From Bacteroidota bacterium (GTDB lineage: Bacteria > Bacteroidota > Bacteroidia > 2-12-FULL-35-15), in NCBI GenBank assembly GCA_947476185.1, contig CANJPX010000015.1:1-53868 (forward strand): a stretch of 53,868 bases of DNA, given 5' to 3'. Shown in pieces: positions 16,474 to 25,589 of this stretch; within the stretch, counting starts at the first letter, position 1, and every line of letters begins with the position of its first letter. The translations under genes and the position numbers were made by a program. A model generated the notes under the pieces. The model was not told the origin of the DNA. It made no database searches and saw only the letters and a program-made list of their open reading frames with translations.

Positions 16474-17478
16474 TTAAATTTTAATTCCAATCACCAATAT
16501 ATCATCCGTCTGTTCCATATCTCCTTTCCAGTTAACATGAAACTCTTCCAAGAATTTTCCTTGTTCTTGCAATGTTTTATCCTGAATCGATAACAATGTT
16601 TCCTTAAATCGTTTTGTCATCATTTTTTTATCCTGTGAGCTAAACTGATCAGCGTAACCATCACTGGAAAGATAAAAAGTGTCGCCTTTTTCTAATTGCA
16701 AAACAGTTGTTTGAAAAAAAACAGCCTCCTCACGTAATCCACCAATTGCGGTTTTAGTTGATTTTATTTCAAGGATTTCTTTGGAAGATTTTTTTACTAT
16801 CCAAAGTGGTCTGTTTGCACCAGCATAATCAATTGTCTTTTTTTCTTTATCAATTATACAAAAACAAACATCCATACCATCACGGGTGGAGGTATCCTGA
16901 TTATCTTGTCTTAATACTGTTCTTACATTATTATCCAGTTCGTTTAATATCTTTCCAGGATCATTGAGACCTTTTTGCAAAACGATCTCATCCAATAAAA
17001 TATGACCCACCATACTCATAAATGCCCCAGGAACACCGTGCCCTGTGCAATCAACGGCAGCTATAAATATTTTCCCATCCTTCTCATTGAACCAATAAAA
17101 ATCTCCGCTCACAATATCACGTGGCCTGAAAAGCACAAAACATTCAGGAAGAGCTTTGTTAATTTCGTGTTCTAATGGTAAAAGCGCAGACTGAATTCTT
17201 TTTGCATAGCTGATGCTATCTATTACCTCTTGATGCCGGATCTCTACCTCTTGTTTTAATTTTTCAACAAGTTCTTTTTCCCGGTGGATGGCTTCACTCT
17301 GCTCCCATAATTTTATATTTCTCTCTTCAATTTTCTTCTTCTCTGTTTCAACATGCTCTTTCTCCACGATCAGATCTTCCACTTGGGCATCCAATTCCTT
17401 CTTCTGTTTTAATATCTTTTCATTAAGCTCCATCAGGAGCTTTTGACGCATAATCGTATTATCCTGTTCTGACCCCAT
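16474..17478 (-). CDS. Soluble SpoIIE-type PP2C phosphatase with N-terminal coiled coil
   Basis: This 334-residue protein has a ~95-residue charged coiled coil (heptads rich in Lys and Glu) and then a complete SpoIIE/PP2C domain: SGDFYWFNEKDG, AVDCTGHGVPGAFMS, SSDGYADQFSS and TDDIL supply the metal-binding acids. No sensor or membrane domain is present, so its activity is likely controlled by a partner through the coiled coil. It is the last gene of the operon beginning with the TIR-like gene, and its ATG lies one base after the stop codon of the lipoprotein gene. Its catalytic domain is a close paralogue of the one at 9526-11679. The SiaC-like protein encoded next is its most likely substrate (inference). 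Confidence 0.9.
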   Translation of the reverse strand: MGSEQDNTIMRQKLLMELNEKILKQKKELDAQVEDLIVEKEHVETEKKKIEERNIKLWEQSEAIHREKELVEKLKQEVEIRHQEVIDSISYAKRIQSALLPLEHEINKALPECFVLFRPRDIVSGDFYWFNEKDGKIFIAAVDCTGHGVPGAFMSMVGHILLDEIVLQKGLNDPGKILNELDNNVRTVLRQDNQDTSTRDGMDVCFCIIDKEKKTIDYAGANRPLWIVKKSSKEILEIKSTKTAIGGLREEAVFFQTTVLQLEKGDTFYLSSDGYADQFSSQDKKMMTKRFKETLLSIQDKTLQEQGKFLEEFHVNWKGDMEQTDDILVIGIKI

Positions 17479-17479
17479 T

Positions 17480-18769
17480 TTATTTTATCAAATTACCTTC
17501 TTTGTCAACTTTTGCAACAAAACCCTGAAAAACAATACCGCTGGCGTTTGTAAGTTTGTTTCCAATCAACATGTATTCATTTTCTGTAATTTCCTTGCAA
17601 TAAGATGAATATGAAGTAACTGCATTTTTGGGAAATTTAAAAGTTGAAACAACACTTCCTGCAGGATCTATTTTTGAAACTCCTATATAATTTCCAACCG
17701 CATGACTTGTTGCTGAATTTTCTTCTTCTTCATAATAAACAAGAAGTTTTCCATCCGCTGTCACAGTTGAACCATTATAACTCTGACCTGACCTCACTCC
17801 ATGAAAAACATAATAGTTCAGAGGACTCAACGTATTATCAAATTTTAGAAAACCAAAATGCTGATAGGAATTATCCGATACATAACCAATGCAAACAATT
17901 TCATTATTAACATATTGCAATTCATGAAAATTAGCGGTCCATGAGGGTGGTATATAATCCTGTATTTTTTTAGATGCGATTAAATTTAAATTTAAATTAT
18001 ATTTTGAAACGTACATATAGTTTGAGAAATTTTGATTTGAGTAAAGCAAGTAAATTTCATCATTCACTATTTTAAAATCTTTTAAAGCACCAGTATAGCC
18101 TATTATTGAATTATTAATTTTAATAGATTTCACGAGATTAAAATTCAAATCCAATTTGTATATATTCAAAGAATCTTTTACTGTCCCTGACCCGCTTAAA
18201 TCTTGCCCTAATTCAAAAGCAAAATAATAAAACCCATCATTCTCTACCACCTTTATATCATTAGGGTAAGGATAACTACCAAAATAATTGTTCATAAAAT
18301 GACACTTCCGTGTTAAAAATTCGCCCTGCTTGTTGAATTTCAGCAGACATAAACTATCCCATTTACCTGTTGAGAAATAGCTTGAACATTTTATTGCCGG
18401 AAGTATATATTCATTGTCGTCATTTTTATATGGATTGGATCCCATAATAATATAATCGTAATCTGATGAACTTGAAGGCAAGAGCTGAGATTCAGAATAC
18501 GATTTTTCGGAAATCTGCTCAGCATTTTCACTAAAAAAACGGGTATCCAAGACAGTATAATAACTGGCATCGTAACGCAACAAAAATGAAACAAAAGAAT
18601 TGTCATCATTTATTCCAATCGGATGTTTTATACGGAAACTGCCATAACTGGGGTCATCAAATATAAAATTAAATATTTTCAGGCTGTTAAACTCAGGGGA
18701 AATGGACTCTTCCTTTTTGCAAGAAAATAGCAATAAAATGAAGGAGAATGAAACAACTATGTTTTTCAT
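17480..18769 (-). CDS. Lipoprotein, probable beta-propeller-like, unknown function
   Basis: The 429-residue product starts with a type II signal peptide whose lipobox is LFSC (cysteine at about 17), then KKEESISPEF. The rest is beta-rich, with repeated blocks such as DGFYYFAFELG, NDEIYLLYSNQNF, NNEIVCIGYVSD and ADGKLLVYYEEE, spaced about 45-60 residues apart. This is the pattern of a beta-propeller. No catalytic motif is visible. Its ATG overlaps the stop of the outer-membrane protein gene by four bases and its stop abuts the phosphatase start, so it belongs to the operon. A propeller lipoprotein would be suited to ligand or protein binding at the envelope surface (inference). Confidence 0.72.
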   Translation of the reverse strand: MKNIVVSFSFILLLFSCKKEESISPEFNSLKIFNFIFDDPSYGSFRIKHPIGINDDNSFVSFLLRYDASYYTVLDTRFFSENAEQISEKSYSESQLLPSSSSDYDYIIMGSNPYKNDDNEYILPAIKCSSYFSTGKWDSLCLLKFNKQGEFLTRKCHFMNNYFGSYPYPNDIKVVENDGFYYFAFELGQDLSGSGTVKDSLNIYKLDLNFNLVKSIKINNSIIGYTGALKDFKIVNDEIYLLYSNQNFSNYMYVSKYNLNLNLIASKKIQDYIPPSWTANFHELQYVNNEIVCIGYVSDNSYQHFGFLKFDNTLSPLNYYVFHGVRSGQSYNGSTVTADGKLLVYYEEEENSATSHAVGNYIGVSKIDPAGSVVSTFKFPKNAVTSYSSYCKEITENEYMLIGNKLTNASGIVFQGFVAKVDKEGNLIK

Positions 18770-19899
18770 TTTTGTGGAAGTTTGTTGTAAATATAATTTG
18801 AAAGAATAAAATTAACTGAAAACTTTAAGATATGATTGTAATTTTTAAAATTACTATCTATATAAAATGATTTCAACATTACATCTTCCCCTAATACAAA
18901 ATTGCTACTATTTGTTGATGAATAAGTATATTCAAAAGCATAATTTAATGAAAGAGAAATAGTATTATTTATTTTATAATCAATACCTACAATCGGTTTA
19001 AAATATAGTGCCGTTTTTTTTCTATTTTCCAATGTGTTTACATCTATTTTTTCAAGAGCATATTGATCCGTTAAGATCAAAGCACTAGAATTAGTTGAAG
19101 AATATTCCAATGCCGGATAATTGTAAGTAATTTTTGAATTGGAAAAGTTTAGACTTTTAATTACACCACCTATCCCTATATAAAGAGAGATTTTTTTAAG
19201 GATGAAATGTTTTGCTACTTCAATGCCACCAATATAATAATTATCGTGTTCATCCAATTCCGAATAATACTCAGCATCAGTATTGTGTGCAACTCTCCTT
19301 TTGAAAAACAAATCCTGTGTCCCGAGACAAATCCCTAACCTGAAGTTCTTATAAACATTATACCCGCCCGAAACACCATATCCCCGAGAAAGACCAACGG
19401 CTTCGTAAGAAGCTTCATAGTTAAAATTAGAGTTTATAGTATTGAAAGCTCCTATGTTTTTGAATTGTGGGGCAATTGCCTCGTAATAAATACCAACTGT
19501 CAGCTTAGGAATGATCACATAATGATTAAATGTATGGATATACGTTTCCTCAACCCTGTTATTATTAGGTTTATAATTAGGAAATCTTTTCAATAATTTT
19601 CTAAATACAGTATCCGCTTCCACAACTTTATCCGTTTCTAATTGAGTCCGAATAAGTAATTCATAAGCATCCTGCTTGCCTGTTTTGCTTAATTTACATT
19701 CAGATAAAATTTCATTGAGCAGTTTTTCAGTTTCAAAATACAATCCGTTTGAATATAAATTTTGAGCTTCTTCTAATTTTTTATCGCATTCAATTACTTT
19801 GTTTTCAGAATTTGCTGCCCTATCTTCTAATTGCGAATATGCATTAGTCATTACAAAAAGTAAAATCAAGAGGGACACTATTTTAAAGTGTAATTTCAT
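18766..19899 (-). CDS. Secreted TPR plus outer-membrane beta-barrel protein
   Basis: The 377-residue product has a signal peptide (MKLHFKIVSLLILLF, cleavage near AYSQ). A short TPR-like helical region (about residues 40-105, with LYSNGLYFETEKLLNEIL and ADTVFRKLLKRFPNY) follows. The C-terminal ~260 residues alternate in barrel-like strands, with a Gly-rich segment SRGYGVSGGYNVYKNFRLGI and repeated aromatic strand ends. It is probably an outer-membrane protein with a periplasmic TPR; some Bacteroidota proteins combine these features. It overlaps its neighbours on both sides by four bases (ATGA junctions). The context makes it the outer-membrane part of the signalling operon, though whether it senses or scaffolds is unknown. 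Confidence 0.72.
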   Translation of the reverse strand: MKLHFKIVSLLILLFVMTNAYSQLEDRAANSENKVIECDKKLEEAQNLYSNGLYFETEKLLNEILSECKLSKTGKQDAYELLIRTQLETDKVVEADTVFRKLLKRFPNYKPNNNRVEETYIHTFNHYVIIPKLTVGIYYEAIAPQFKNIGAFNTINSNFNYEASYEAVGLSRGYGVSGGYNVYKNFRLGICLGTQDLFFKRRVAHNTDAEYYSELDEHDNYYIGGIEVAKHFILKKISLYIGIGGVIKSLNFSNSKITYNYPALEYSSTNSSALILTDQYALEKIDVNTLENRKKTALYFKPIVGIDYKINNTISLSLNYAFEYTYSSTNSSNFVLGEDVMLKSFYIDSNFKNYNHILKFSVNFILSNYIYNKLPQK

Positions 19900-22800
19900 T
19901 TTTTACAATTTAAAGGTTTAAATTCCACTTCATCACCAAAATATTTTTTCCATTCTTCCGGAGTTAAATCCCTGTTTATCTGAGGACATAATTCAGAATA
20001 CATTGTATTAGCATTAGAATGAAATTGTTTAAAAGTTAGATCCGAAAGAGCCACATAAACATTTCCATCGTTATCGGCATAAACAGTTCTGGCATGAGTA
20101 CCAAACATAAGGTTAACAGGCTTTCCTGCTGCATGATCGAAATCAATCATCCAGATCTTATTATCAGAACTTATACCTGTCAGGACAGAACTTTTTTCGT
20201 TAAAAGAAAGTTTTTTAATGATCGATCGGGAAACCTTATATTCATTTTTAATCACCAATACATTATCCTGAAGTGTAAACTTAATTATTTTGCCATCCGA
20301 AAATCCCGCATATACAATCTTTCCCGATTTATCCGTTTCAATAGAATAAGGAATTTGCTTCTGTTTATCATTAAAATATAGTAATTTTTTTTCTCCGGTG
20401 CTTGCGATCTGATAGATATTTCCTTTAGTTGTCCCTATCAGGCATTCGCTTTTATTTAATGCAGAAAATGAAACCACTTCTTCTTTTAATTCAATTACTT
20501 TTTCAGGATTTTTATTTCCTTTATTATAGATTGATATAAGACCGGCTTTTGAAACCAAAAGACATTTTCCCCCATCATTAACTATCATACCGCCTCGCAA
20601 TGCACCACCCAATCCCTCAAACTGTCCTATAGGACTGATCTCGCCCTCTGATAATGCATATCCAAAGACAAGTCCGGTTTTAGTTTCAGTAAACAAAGTT
20701 TTTGCTTTTTGCTCTAAAAACAGGTTTTCTACCAAACCATTTTTCTGAATTTTTGACTCACTAACATTTATATTTCCTTCCTTCTTTTGTCTGTCCCATT
20801 CATATAATTTACCATCCGTACCTAATGAAAACAACTTATTATTCGCTTCGAAGATCACCGACTGTTCAACAGAAGCTCTTTTGCTAAAATTAAAACAATC
20901 TTTACCATTCAAATAATAATTTGCCTGGATAAGACCATTGTAAACCACAGGATCAAAAATGTCCCCATTCACTTCTTTATGTAAATCCAACGCATGCATT
21001 GCAAATAAGGCTGAAAGCTGATCCTCTTCATGCTTGTCAGCTGCCATGTATGCAATTTGCTGGGACAATGCTTTTGACGAAAGAGTTTTTGTTTTAAATT
21101 CAGAATTCAAAGCCTTTACTTTAGCACTTTCGGCTATAGTTTTTTGAGTCACAGCATTCGTCATTTCTGCATTTGCTCTTTCAGCCTGTTGATTTGCATA
21201 AGCAGATTTAGTTTGGGCTAATACTGTTGCTTGTTCAGCAATTATTTTTTGAGCGATCACATCTTTTGCAAATTTTTCAGTTTCCAGCTTTGCTCTTAAA
21301 GCATGTTGTTCATTTTCCTGAGCTTTTAACTTAGCTTTTTCAGCTTCATCTTTTGATTGCAAAGCCTGAGATTTAGAATTTTCGGATTCAATTCTTTTCT
21401 GTTCGGCTAATTCCTGCTGACTTGCCGCAAAATTTTTCTGATTAAATGCCCAAATGGTTAATCCGGATAAAACAAGCATAATTAAAATTGAAATAGAAAC
21501 AAGAACTTTGTTTTTTCTCTTTTTTGCTTTTTCAATACTATTCAGATATTGCCTACTTTCTTTGATATAAACAGTGATATTGTTGATCTTACTCTTTGCA
21601 TTATTAAATTTCTGTTCAACCGGATCAATACTTTCATCATATTTAACAAGCCAGTGTTCATTAATAAAAGAATTTTCATACCATGTTTCGAATTGCTGTA
21701 ATGGACCTAGTGGAAGTAAAAAACTATCCGACTTATTACTTTCTTGCCATCTTAACAGCTGTTTATTAAAATCTACGAAATCATTTAAATTTTGCGCATC
21801 TTCTTCGGACCACATCCTTAGTTTTTCCCAATTACGAATTAATGCCTCATGGGTAATGTCGATGACAGAGTCTGAATTTAATTTTTCCTGCTGGCTGACA
21901 AAAGGATTCAAAAGTGTGTTGCCAGGTTCACGGTATTTTCTAAGCAGACTATCCAGTTCGCCTAAACCAATATCGTTTTTGTTAATATTTCCTATTAAAT
22001 CGTTTACACTGGAACGGTGACGAACAGAACGCCCCTCATCAATCTTTGTAAGGGTCTGAAAGGAACGTTTCAAAGCAAAAAACAGAGTCTCCTCAGGAAT
22101 ATCACTCTTGTTATTCTTTTTAAACTCCGTTACAGTATCCTCCATTAACTCATCAGCATGCGCATTAATAACATTTTGTAAAGAAGGGTTTTTAAAATGA
22201 GCTTTTTTATATTGCGGATTTTTTTCAAAAAAAACACTGAACCTTTTTCGGTCAGACTCTGAAAGTTCAACCGGGTCGATCCCTCCGGCCATTGCTAAAT
22301 GGATCAGACCCATTTCTTCCTTATTCTCCCTAGCAATATTCCATATTCTATTCAGTGCATGCTGAATAGTCGGCAATTGATCTGTTCCATCGGCAGCAGC
22401 AGAAGTCAGGTAATTAACCAATTGATCTGAAATAGAATCTCCATTTAATAGAGCCGGTTCCAAAATAATTTTTTCAATTTCTTCACGGTTCAATCTGGGA
22501 ATAAAAAAATGACTGAACCCAACCAGTTCCGGCAAGCCACGGAATGCGGGACTATTCCCAATAAAATCGGAACGCATCGTAAACACAATATAGATCGGCA
22601 GTTTTTCTTCATTAGCGATTCTTATAGTTTCCACTAATAAATTTAAAACCGTTTCCGCTTCAAGAGTGGGCTCATTTTTGAAAAAATTTTCTGTGTTTGT
22701 GAAAAACTCTTCGAACTGATCAACGAGAATAAATAAGTTAGCCGCTTTTGATCTTTTTAATTTTTTTTCATCTAGTGAAAGATCTTTCCAATCCTGACTT

Positions 22801-23192
22801 TCATTATTAGTATAAAATTCACTTCGTATATAGAGTTCAACAATCGATGAAAATCCAAATGAGAGATCTTCATAAACCGTGTTTACAGGTAATTTAAAAA
22901 TTTCCGCAAGGGATTTGGAAAGATTGAATAAAGGCCGGTCTTCCGGTTTAATTATTGAAAATCGCCAGGCATTGTAGGTTGCTTTAATAAATCCAGCTTT
23001 GATGTTAGGGATCACACCAGCATAAACAATAGATGACTTACCATCCCCGGAGGCACCCGTGATCATTACAAAACGATTCTGCTCAAGCTGACCGATTATA
23101 TCATCTATGTTTTTTTCCCGCCCTTTGAAAAAAATAGATTCTTTTTCATCAAAAGGTCTAAGTCCGGGATAAGGGCATAATACGGTTTCCAT
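19896..23192 (-). CDS. nSTAND1-type STAND ATPase with transmembrane segment, coiled coil and C-terminal beta-propeller
   Basis: This 1098-residue protein opens with CPYPGLRPFDEKES and FFKGRE, the hallmark of the novel-STAND (nSTAND1) NTPases. Walker A GASGDGKSS is at 46-54 and Walker B LFILVDQFEEFF has Asp158. A winged-helix-like region ends in THEALIRNW (His448), also typical. A membrane segment lies at about 563-583, then a ~120-residue Ala/Lys/Glu/Gln-rich coiled coil, and from about 750 a WD40-like beta-propeller. So the ATPase is cytoplasmic and the coiled coil and propeller sit across the membrane, or the reverse. STAND proteins are signal-gated oligomerising switches. It is four bases upstream of the TIR-like gene's end and overlaps the barrel gene by four bases. 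Confidence 0.88.
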   Translation of the reverse strand: METVLCPYPGLRPFDEKESIFFKGREKNIDDIIGQLEQNRFVMITGASGDGKSSIVYAGVIPNIKAGFIKATYNAWRFSIIKPEDRPLFNLSKSLAEIFKLPVNTVYEDLSFGFSSIVELYIRSEFYTNNESQDWKDLSLDEKKLKRSKAANLFILVDQFEEFFTNTENFFKNEPTLEAETVLNLLVETIRIANEEKLPIYIVFTMRSDFIGNSPAFRGLPELVGFSHFFIPRLNREEIEKIILEPALLNGDSISDQLVNYLTSAAADGTDQLPTIQHALNRIWNIARENKEEMGLIHLAMAGGIDPVELSESDRKRFSVFFEKNPQYKKAHFKNPSLQNVINAHADELMEDTVTEFKKNNKSDIPEETLFFALKRSFQTLTKIDEGRSVRHRSSVNDLIGNINKNDIGLGELDSLLRKYREPGNTLLNPFVSQQEKLNSDSVIDITHEALIRNWEKLRMWSEEDAQNLNDFVDFNKQLLRWQESNKSDSFLLPLGPLQQFETWYENSFINEHWLVKYDESIDPVEQKFNNAKSKINNITVYIKESRQYLNSIEKAKKRKNKVLVSISILIMLVLSGLTIWAFNQKNFAASQQELAEQKRIESENSKSQALQSKDEAEKAKLKAQENEQHALRAKLETEKFAKDVIAQKIIAEQATVLAQTKSAYANQQAERANAEMTNAVTQKTIAESAKVKALNSEFKTKTLSSKALSQQIAYMAADKHEEDQLSALFAMHALDLHKEVNGDIFDPVVYNGLIQANYYLNGKDCFNFSKRASVEQSVIFEANNKLFSLGTDGKLYEWDRQKKEGNINVSESKIQKNGLVENLFLEQKAKTLFTETKTGLVFGYALSEGEISPIGQFEGLGGALRGGMIVNDGGKCLLVSKAGLISIYNKGNKNPEKVIELKEEVVSFSALNKSECLIGTTKGNIYQIASTGEKKLLYFNDKQKQIPYSIETDKSGKIVYAGFSDGKIIKFTLQDNVLVIKNEYKVSRSIIKKLSFNEKSSVLTGISSDNKIWMIDFDHAAGKPVNLMFGTHARTVYADNDGNVYVALSDLTFKQFHSNANTMYSELCPQINRDLTPEEWKKYFGDEVEFKPLNCKK

Positions 23193-23195
23193 ACT

Positions 23196-24086
23196 TCAAT
23201 TTATGGTTATTTTTTCAAAAAACATTTTTATTTCCAACCCTGCCAAAGTATCCTCTGTAAACATCTTATAAATATTAGGGACTTCGAGCGACACTTGCTC
23301 GGGTGAAGTGAACTCTTTATCAAAAATTGTCAGAATAGGAACATTGGAAGAAACTCCACCTATTATTTTCCACACTTGTTGAGAAAAGTTCACCGCCCAT
23401 TCTGTTGAATTTTTGGAATAGACCACACATAAGGTAGAATTTAAAATACTTTCGGAACAGATTGAAGCATAATTCATTTCATTCGAATAGTCGATGTAGA
23501 TGGGATTTATTTTCAATATATTATCAATTATTAACTGAATATCTCCGGCCTTTTTTTTATCGTTCTCATTGCAGATAAAAGTAATATCATGAAGCTTTTC
23601 ACTCTTCTTTTCTTCTTTATTTAGCTTCATCCTTCGCAGATCATCAACGAGTTTAATTAGCGAAGAATAGGATATAAAATGTTGATTGGAAATAAGTCTT
23701 TTTAAATTTTCAATTACTTTGAATTCGCCTTTGCCTTTAAGCACTTCAATCAACTCCTTAGAACACCAAACAATTGTTAGCTTTTGAGAGATCAAATCAG
23801 CATGTTCATTTAGGGACTCAATTCCTTGAAAAATATTTTTATTTTTGTTATCAAGAATTTCAGAAGTGATAACGCTCAAAATAATATCTGAACTTTGAAT
23901 TAATTCACACCTTTTTTCATCAGAAAAATCATCCGTCGGGTTGACAACTTCCATTCCTGCACGATTAATAATTCCGACCATTTTTTTTCTGAGATACATA
24001 TTAGACTCAGGAAGCCTTGATAAAAAGATCTTTCTTTGCACGGTTATCAGATAATAAATTTGTTTTAGAATGAGTTTTACAAACAT
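23196..24086 (-). CDS. TIR-like (two-domain) putative effector or adaptor protein
   Basis: From the ATG at 24086 the product has 296 residues; the frame is open to a GTG at 24146 but that extension looks like leader. Two similar alpha/beta units are suggested. The first (about 18-130) starts KIFLSRLPESN with a following SSDIILSVIT strand. The second (about 165-296) starts ITFICNENDKKKAG, with STLCVVYSKNSTEWAVNF and VPILTIFDKE. This resembles TIR or DUF4062-type folds. I cannot identify the TIR catalytic glutamate with confidence, so it may be a signalling adaptor rather than an NADase. It is the first gene of the operon and ends three bases before the nSTAND start. Assignment to TIR is tentative. 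Confidence 0.55.
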   Translation of the reverse strand: MFVKLILKQIYYLITVQRKIFLSRLPESNMYLRKKMVGIINRAGMEVVNPTDDFSDEKRCELIQSSDIILSVITSEILDNKNKNIFQGIESLNEHADLISQKLTIVWCSKELIEVLKGKGEFKVIENLKRLISNQHFISYSSLIKLVDDLRRMKLNKEEKKSEKLHDITFICNENDKKKAGDIQLIIDNILKINPIYIDYSNEMNYASICSESILNSTLCVVYSKNSTEWAVNFSQQVWKIIGGVSSNVPILTIFDKEFTSPEQVSLEVPNIYKMFTEDTLAGLEIKMFFEKITIN

Positions 24087-24122
24087 AATATTTAATATGT
24101 TACGTCCTAAATTAAAAAAAAT

Positions 24123-24130
24123 TATATTTG
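24123..24130 (+). promoter_or_regulatory. -7 element (TATATTTG) of the secreted-protein gene
   Basis: A perfect TAnnTTTG match 31 bases before the ATG at 24162. No convincing TTG at the -33 distance. It lies in the divergent region shared with the signalling operon. Confidence 0.5.
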
Positions 24131-24161
24131 TAATGATATATACCACTCCAACTTGAATAAA

Positions 24162-25322
24162 ATGATCGCTAAACCTCTTGTATTACTGCCTTTTTTGATT
24201 TTATCATTTTTAAATAATTTCGGTCAAGCACCGATAAATGACGACCAATGTAATGCTATTCTACTTTCACCGAATTCCAATTGTATTTATACAACTTTTT
24301 CTAATGCTGGCGCAACTCCTTCTTTAGGAGTGCCGGATCCTGCATGTGCAAGTTATCTTGGGGGAGATGTTTGGTTTAAAGTTGTTGTTCCGGCACAAGA
24401 CATTTTAATTGATAGCAACACAGGAGTTATCCTAGATGGCGGAATGGCAATTTATTCAGGAAATTGCTCCAGTCTAACATTAATTGAGTGCAATGACGAT
24501 GACAGTCCGAATGGTGCAATGCCGCAGATAAATAATTCCACTTTAATACCTGGAGACACTATTTGGATAAGGTTCTGGGAGTTCGCGAATAATAACAATG
24601 GGACTTTTCAAATATGCATTTCCGAAGCCATTACTGTTGGCGATGAACCTTGCAGTGCTTCATTGCTTTCTGTGGGAACGACATGTTCTTATACTAGTGC
24701 TTCCAATATTGGTTCTACAGGTTCCATTGGGGTGCCTTCAGCGGTTTGTGGATCTTACGTTGATGGCGATGTTTGGTTCAAGGTTATAGTCCCCCCAGCA
24801 GTAACACATCTTATATTTGACAGTAATAGCGGAACTATGACAGATGGCGCAATGGCAATATATTTTGGAACTGTTTGCACTAGCCTCAATTTATTAGAAT
24901 GTGATGATGACGATAGCCCCAATGGAATGATGCCCTTAATCGATAATTATACATTCGTCCCAGGTGAGACTATTTGGATCCGTTTTTGGAAATATAACGG
25001 TGGTACAGGTACTTTTCAACTTTGTATATATTCACCTGCACTAATTTCTGTACCGGAAAATCAATTGACGAAAGAAAATGTAAAAATTTCTCCTAATCCT
25101 TTTTCAGTATCTGCAACAATAAACTTCGAAAATCCTGCTCACTTTGGTTCGGATACTGAATTATCTATTTATAATATAATGGGAGAAAAAGCTGAGGCAA
25201 TTATCTCTAAAACATCTACGGGCTTTTTAATTCAAAAAGGGAATCTTAGTAGCGGGATTTATTTTTACATTATAACTACCAATAAAAAAAGTATTTGTAC
25301 AGGAAAACTTGTGGTGGAATAA
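24162..25322 (+). CDS. Secreted protein with two tandem ~130-residue domains and T9SS type-A sorting domain
   Basis: From the ATG at 24162 (the TTG at 24153 is less likely) the product has 386 residues: a signal peptide (cleavage near FGQA), two homologous beta-rich domains (about 22-150 and 160-285) and a T9SS C-terminal domain beginning KISPNPFSVSATI and ending IYFYIITTNKKSICTGKLVV. Shared landmarks of the two domains are GVPxxxCxSYxxGDVWFKVxVP, IDSN/FDSN, DGxMAIYxG, ECxDDDSPNGxMP and IWIRFW, followed by the terminal FQxCI. Such domains resemble PPC-like binding or adhesion modules. No catalytic residues are evident. The gene is monocistronic and divergent from the signalling operon, so it might share an environmental cue with it, but this is only positional. 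Confidence 0.8.
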   Translation: MIAKPLVLLPFLILSFLNNFGQAPINDDQCNAILLSPNSNCIYTTFSNAGATPSLGVPDPACASYLGGDVWFKVVVPAQDILIDSNTGVILDGGMAIYSGNCSSLTLIECNDDDSPNGAMPQINNSTLIPGDTIWIRFWEFANNNNGTFQICISEAITVGDEPCSASLLSVGTTCSYTSASNIGSTGSIGVPSAVCGSYVDGDVWFKVIVPPAVTHLIFDSNSGTMTDGAMAIYFGTVCTSLNLLECDDDDSPNGMMPLIDNYTFVPGETIWIRFWKYNGGTGTFQLCIYSPALISVPENQLTKENVKISPNPFSVSATINFENPAHFGSDTELSIYNIMGEKAEAIISKTSTGFLIQKGNLSSGIYFYIITTNKKSICTGKLVVE

Positions 25323-25589
25323 AAAGCACTTCACAAAAGGTTTTTAAATTCAAAAAGTAATTTTCAATATTACTTAATGTCGGTATCACACTATTTCAAA
25401 ATTCTGAAGCACAAACTATTTACAATTATTAAAAAAAAATGGGATTCTACTGCACAAATTATAGATCCTGAAACCCTGGCGTTTTTGTTTCTGCTCCAAT
25501 TAAGGATGAGGTAATGGGCTATCTGATACCTAAAATAATATTCCAACTTGTTTATATTTCAAGGGAAGAAAAAAAAGAAGATATTTTTT

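Noticed and set aside
19896-24086. Anti-phage defence island based on TIR plus STAND
   Set aside because: No other defence genes are present, the TIR assignment is weak, and the operon includes outer-membrane and lipoprotein parts and a phosphatase, which fit signalling better. It remains an alternative.
9400-24200. A second copy of the tRNA 3' end marking the far edge of the integrated element
   Set aside because: I looked for TTCAACTCCCC-like sequence through this region and saw none, so no element boundaries are claimed.
25323-25589. A decayed gene between the two surface-protein genes
   Set aside because: Short open stretches exist but none has recognisable motifs or a start; nothing is called there.
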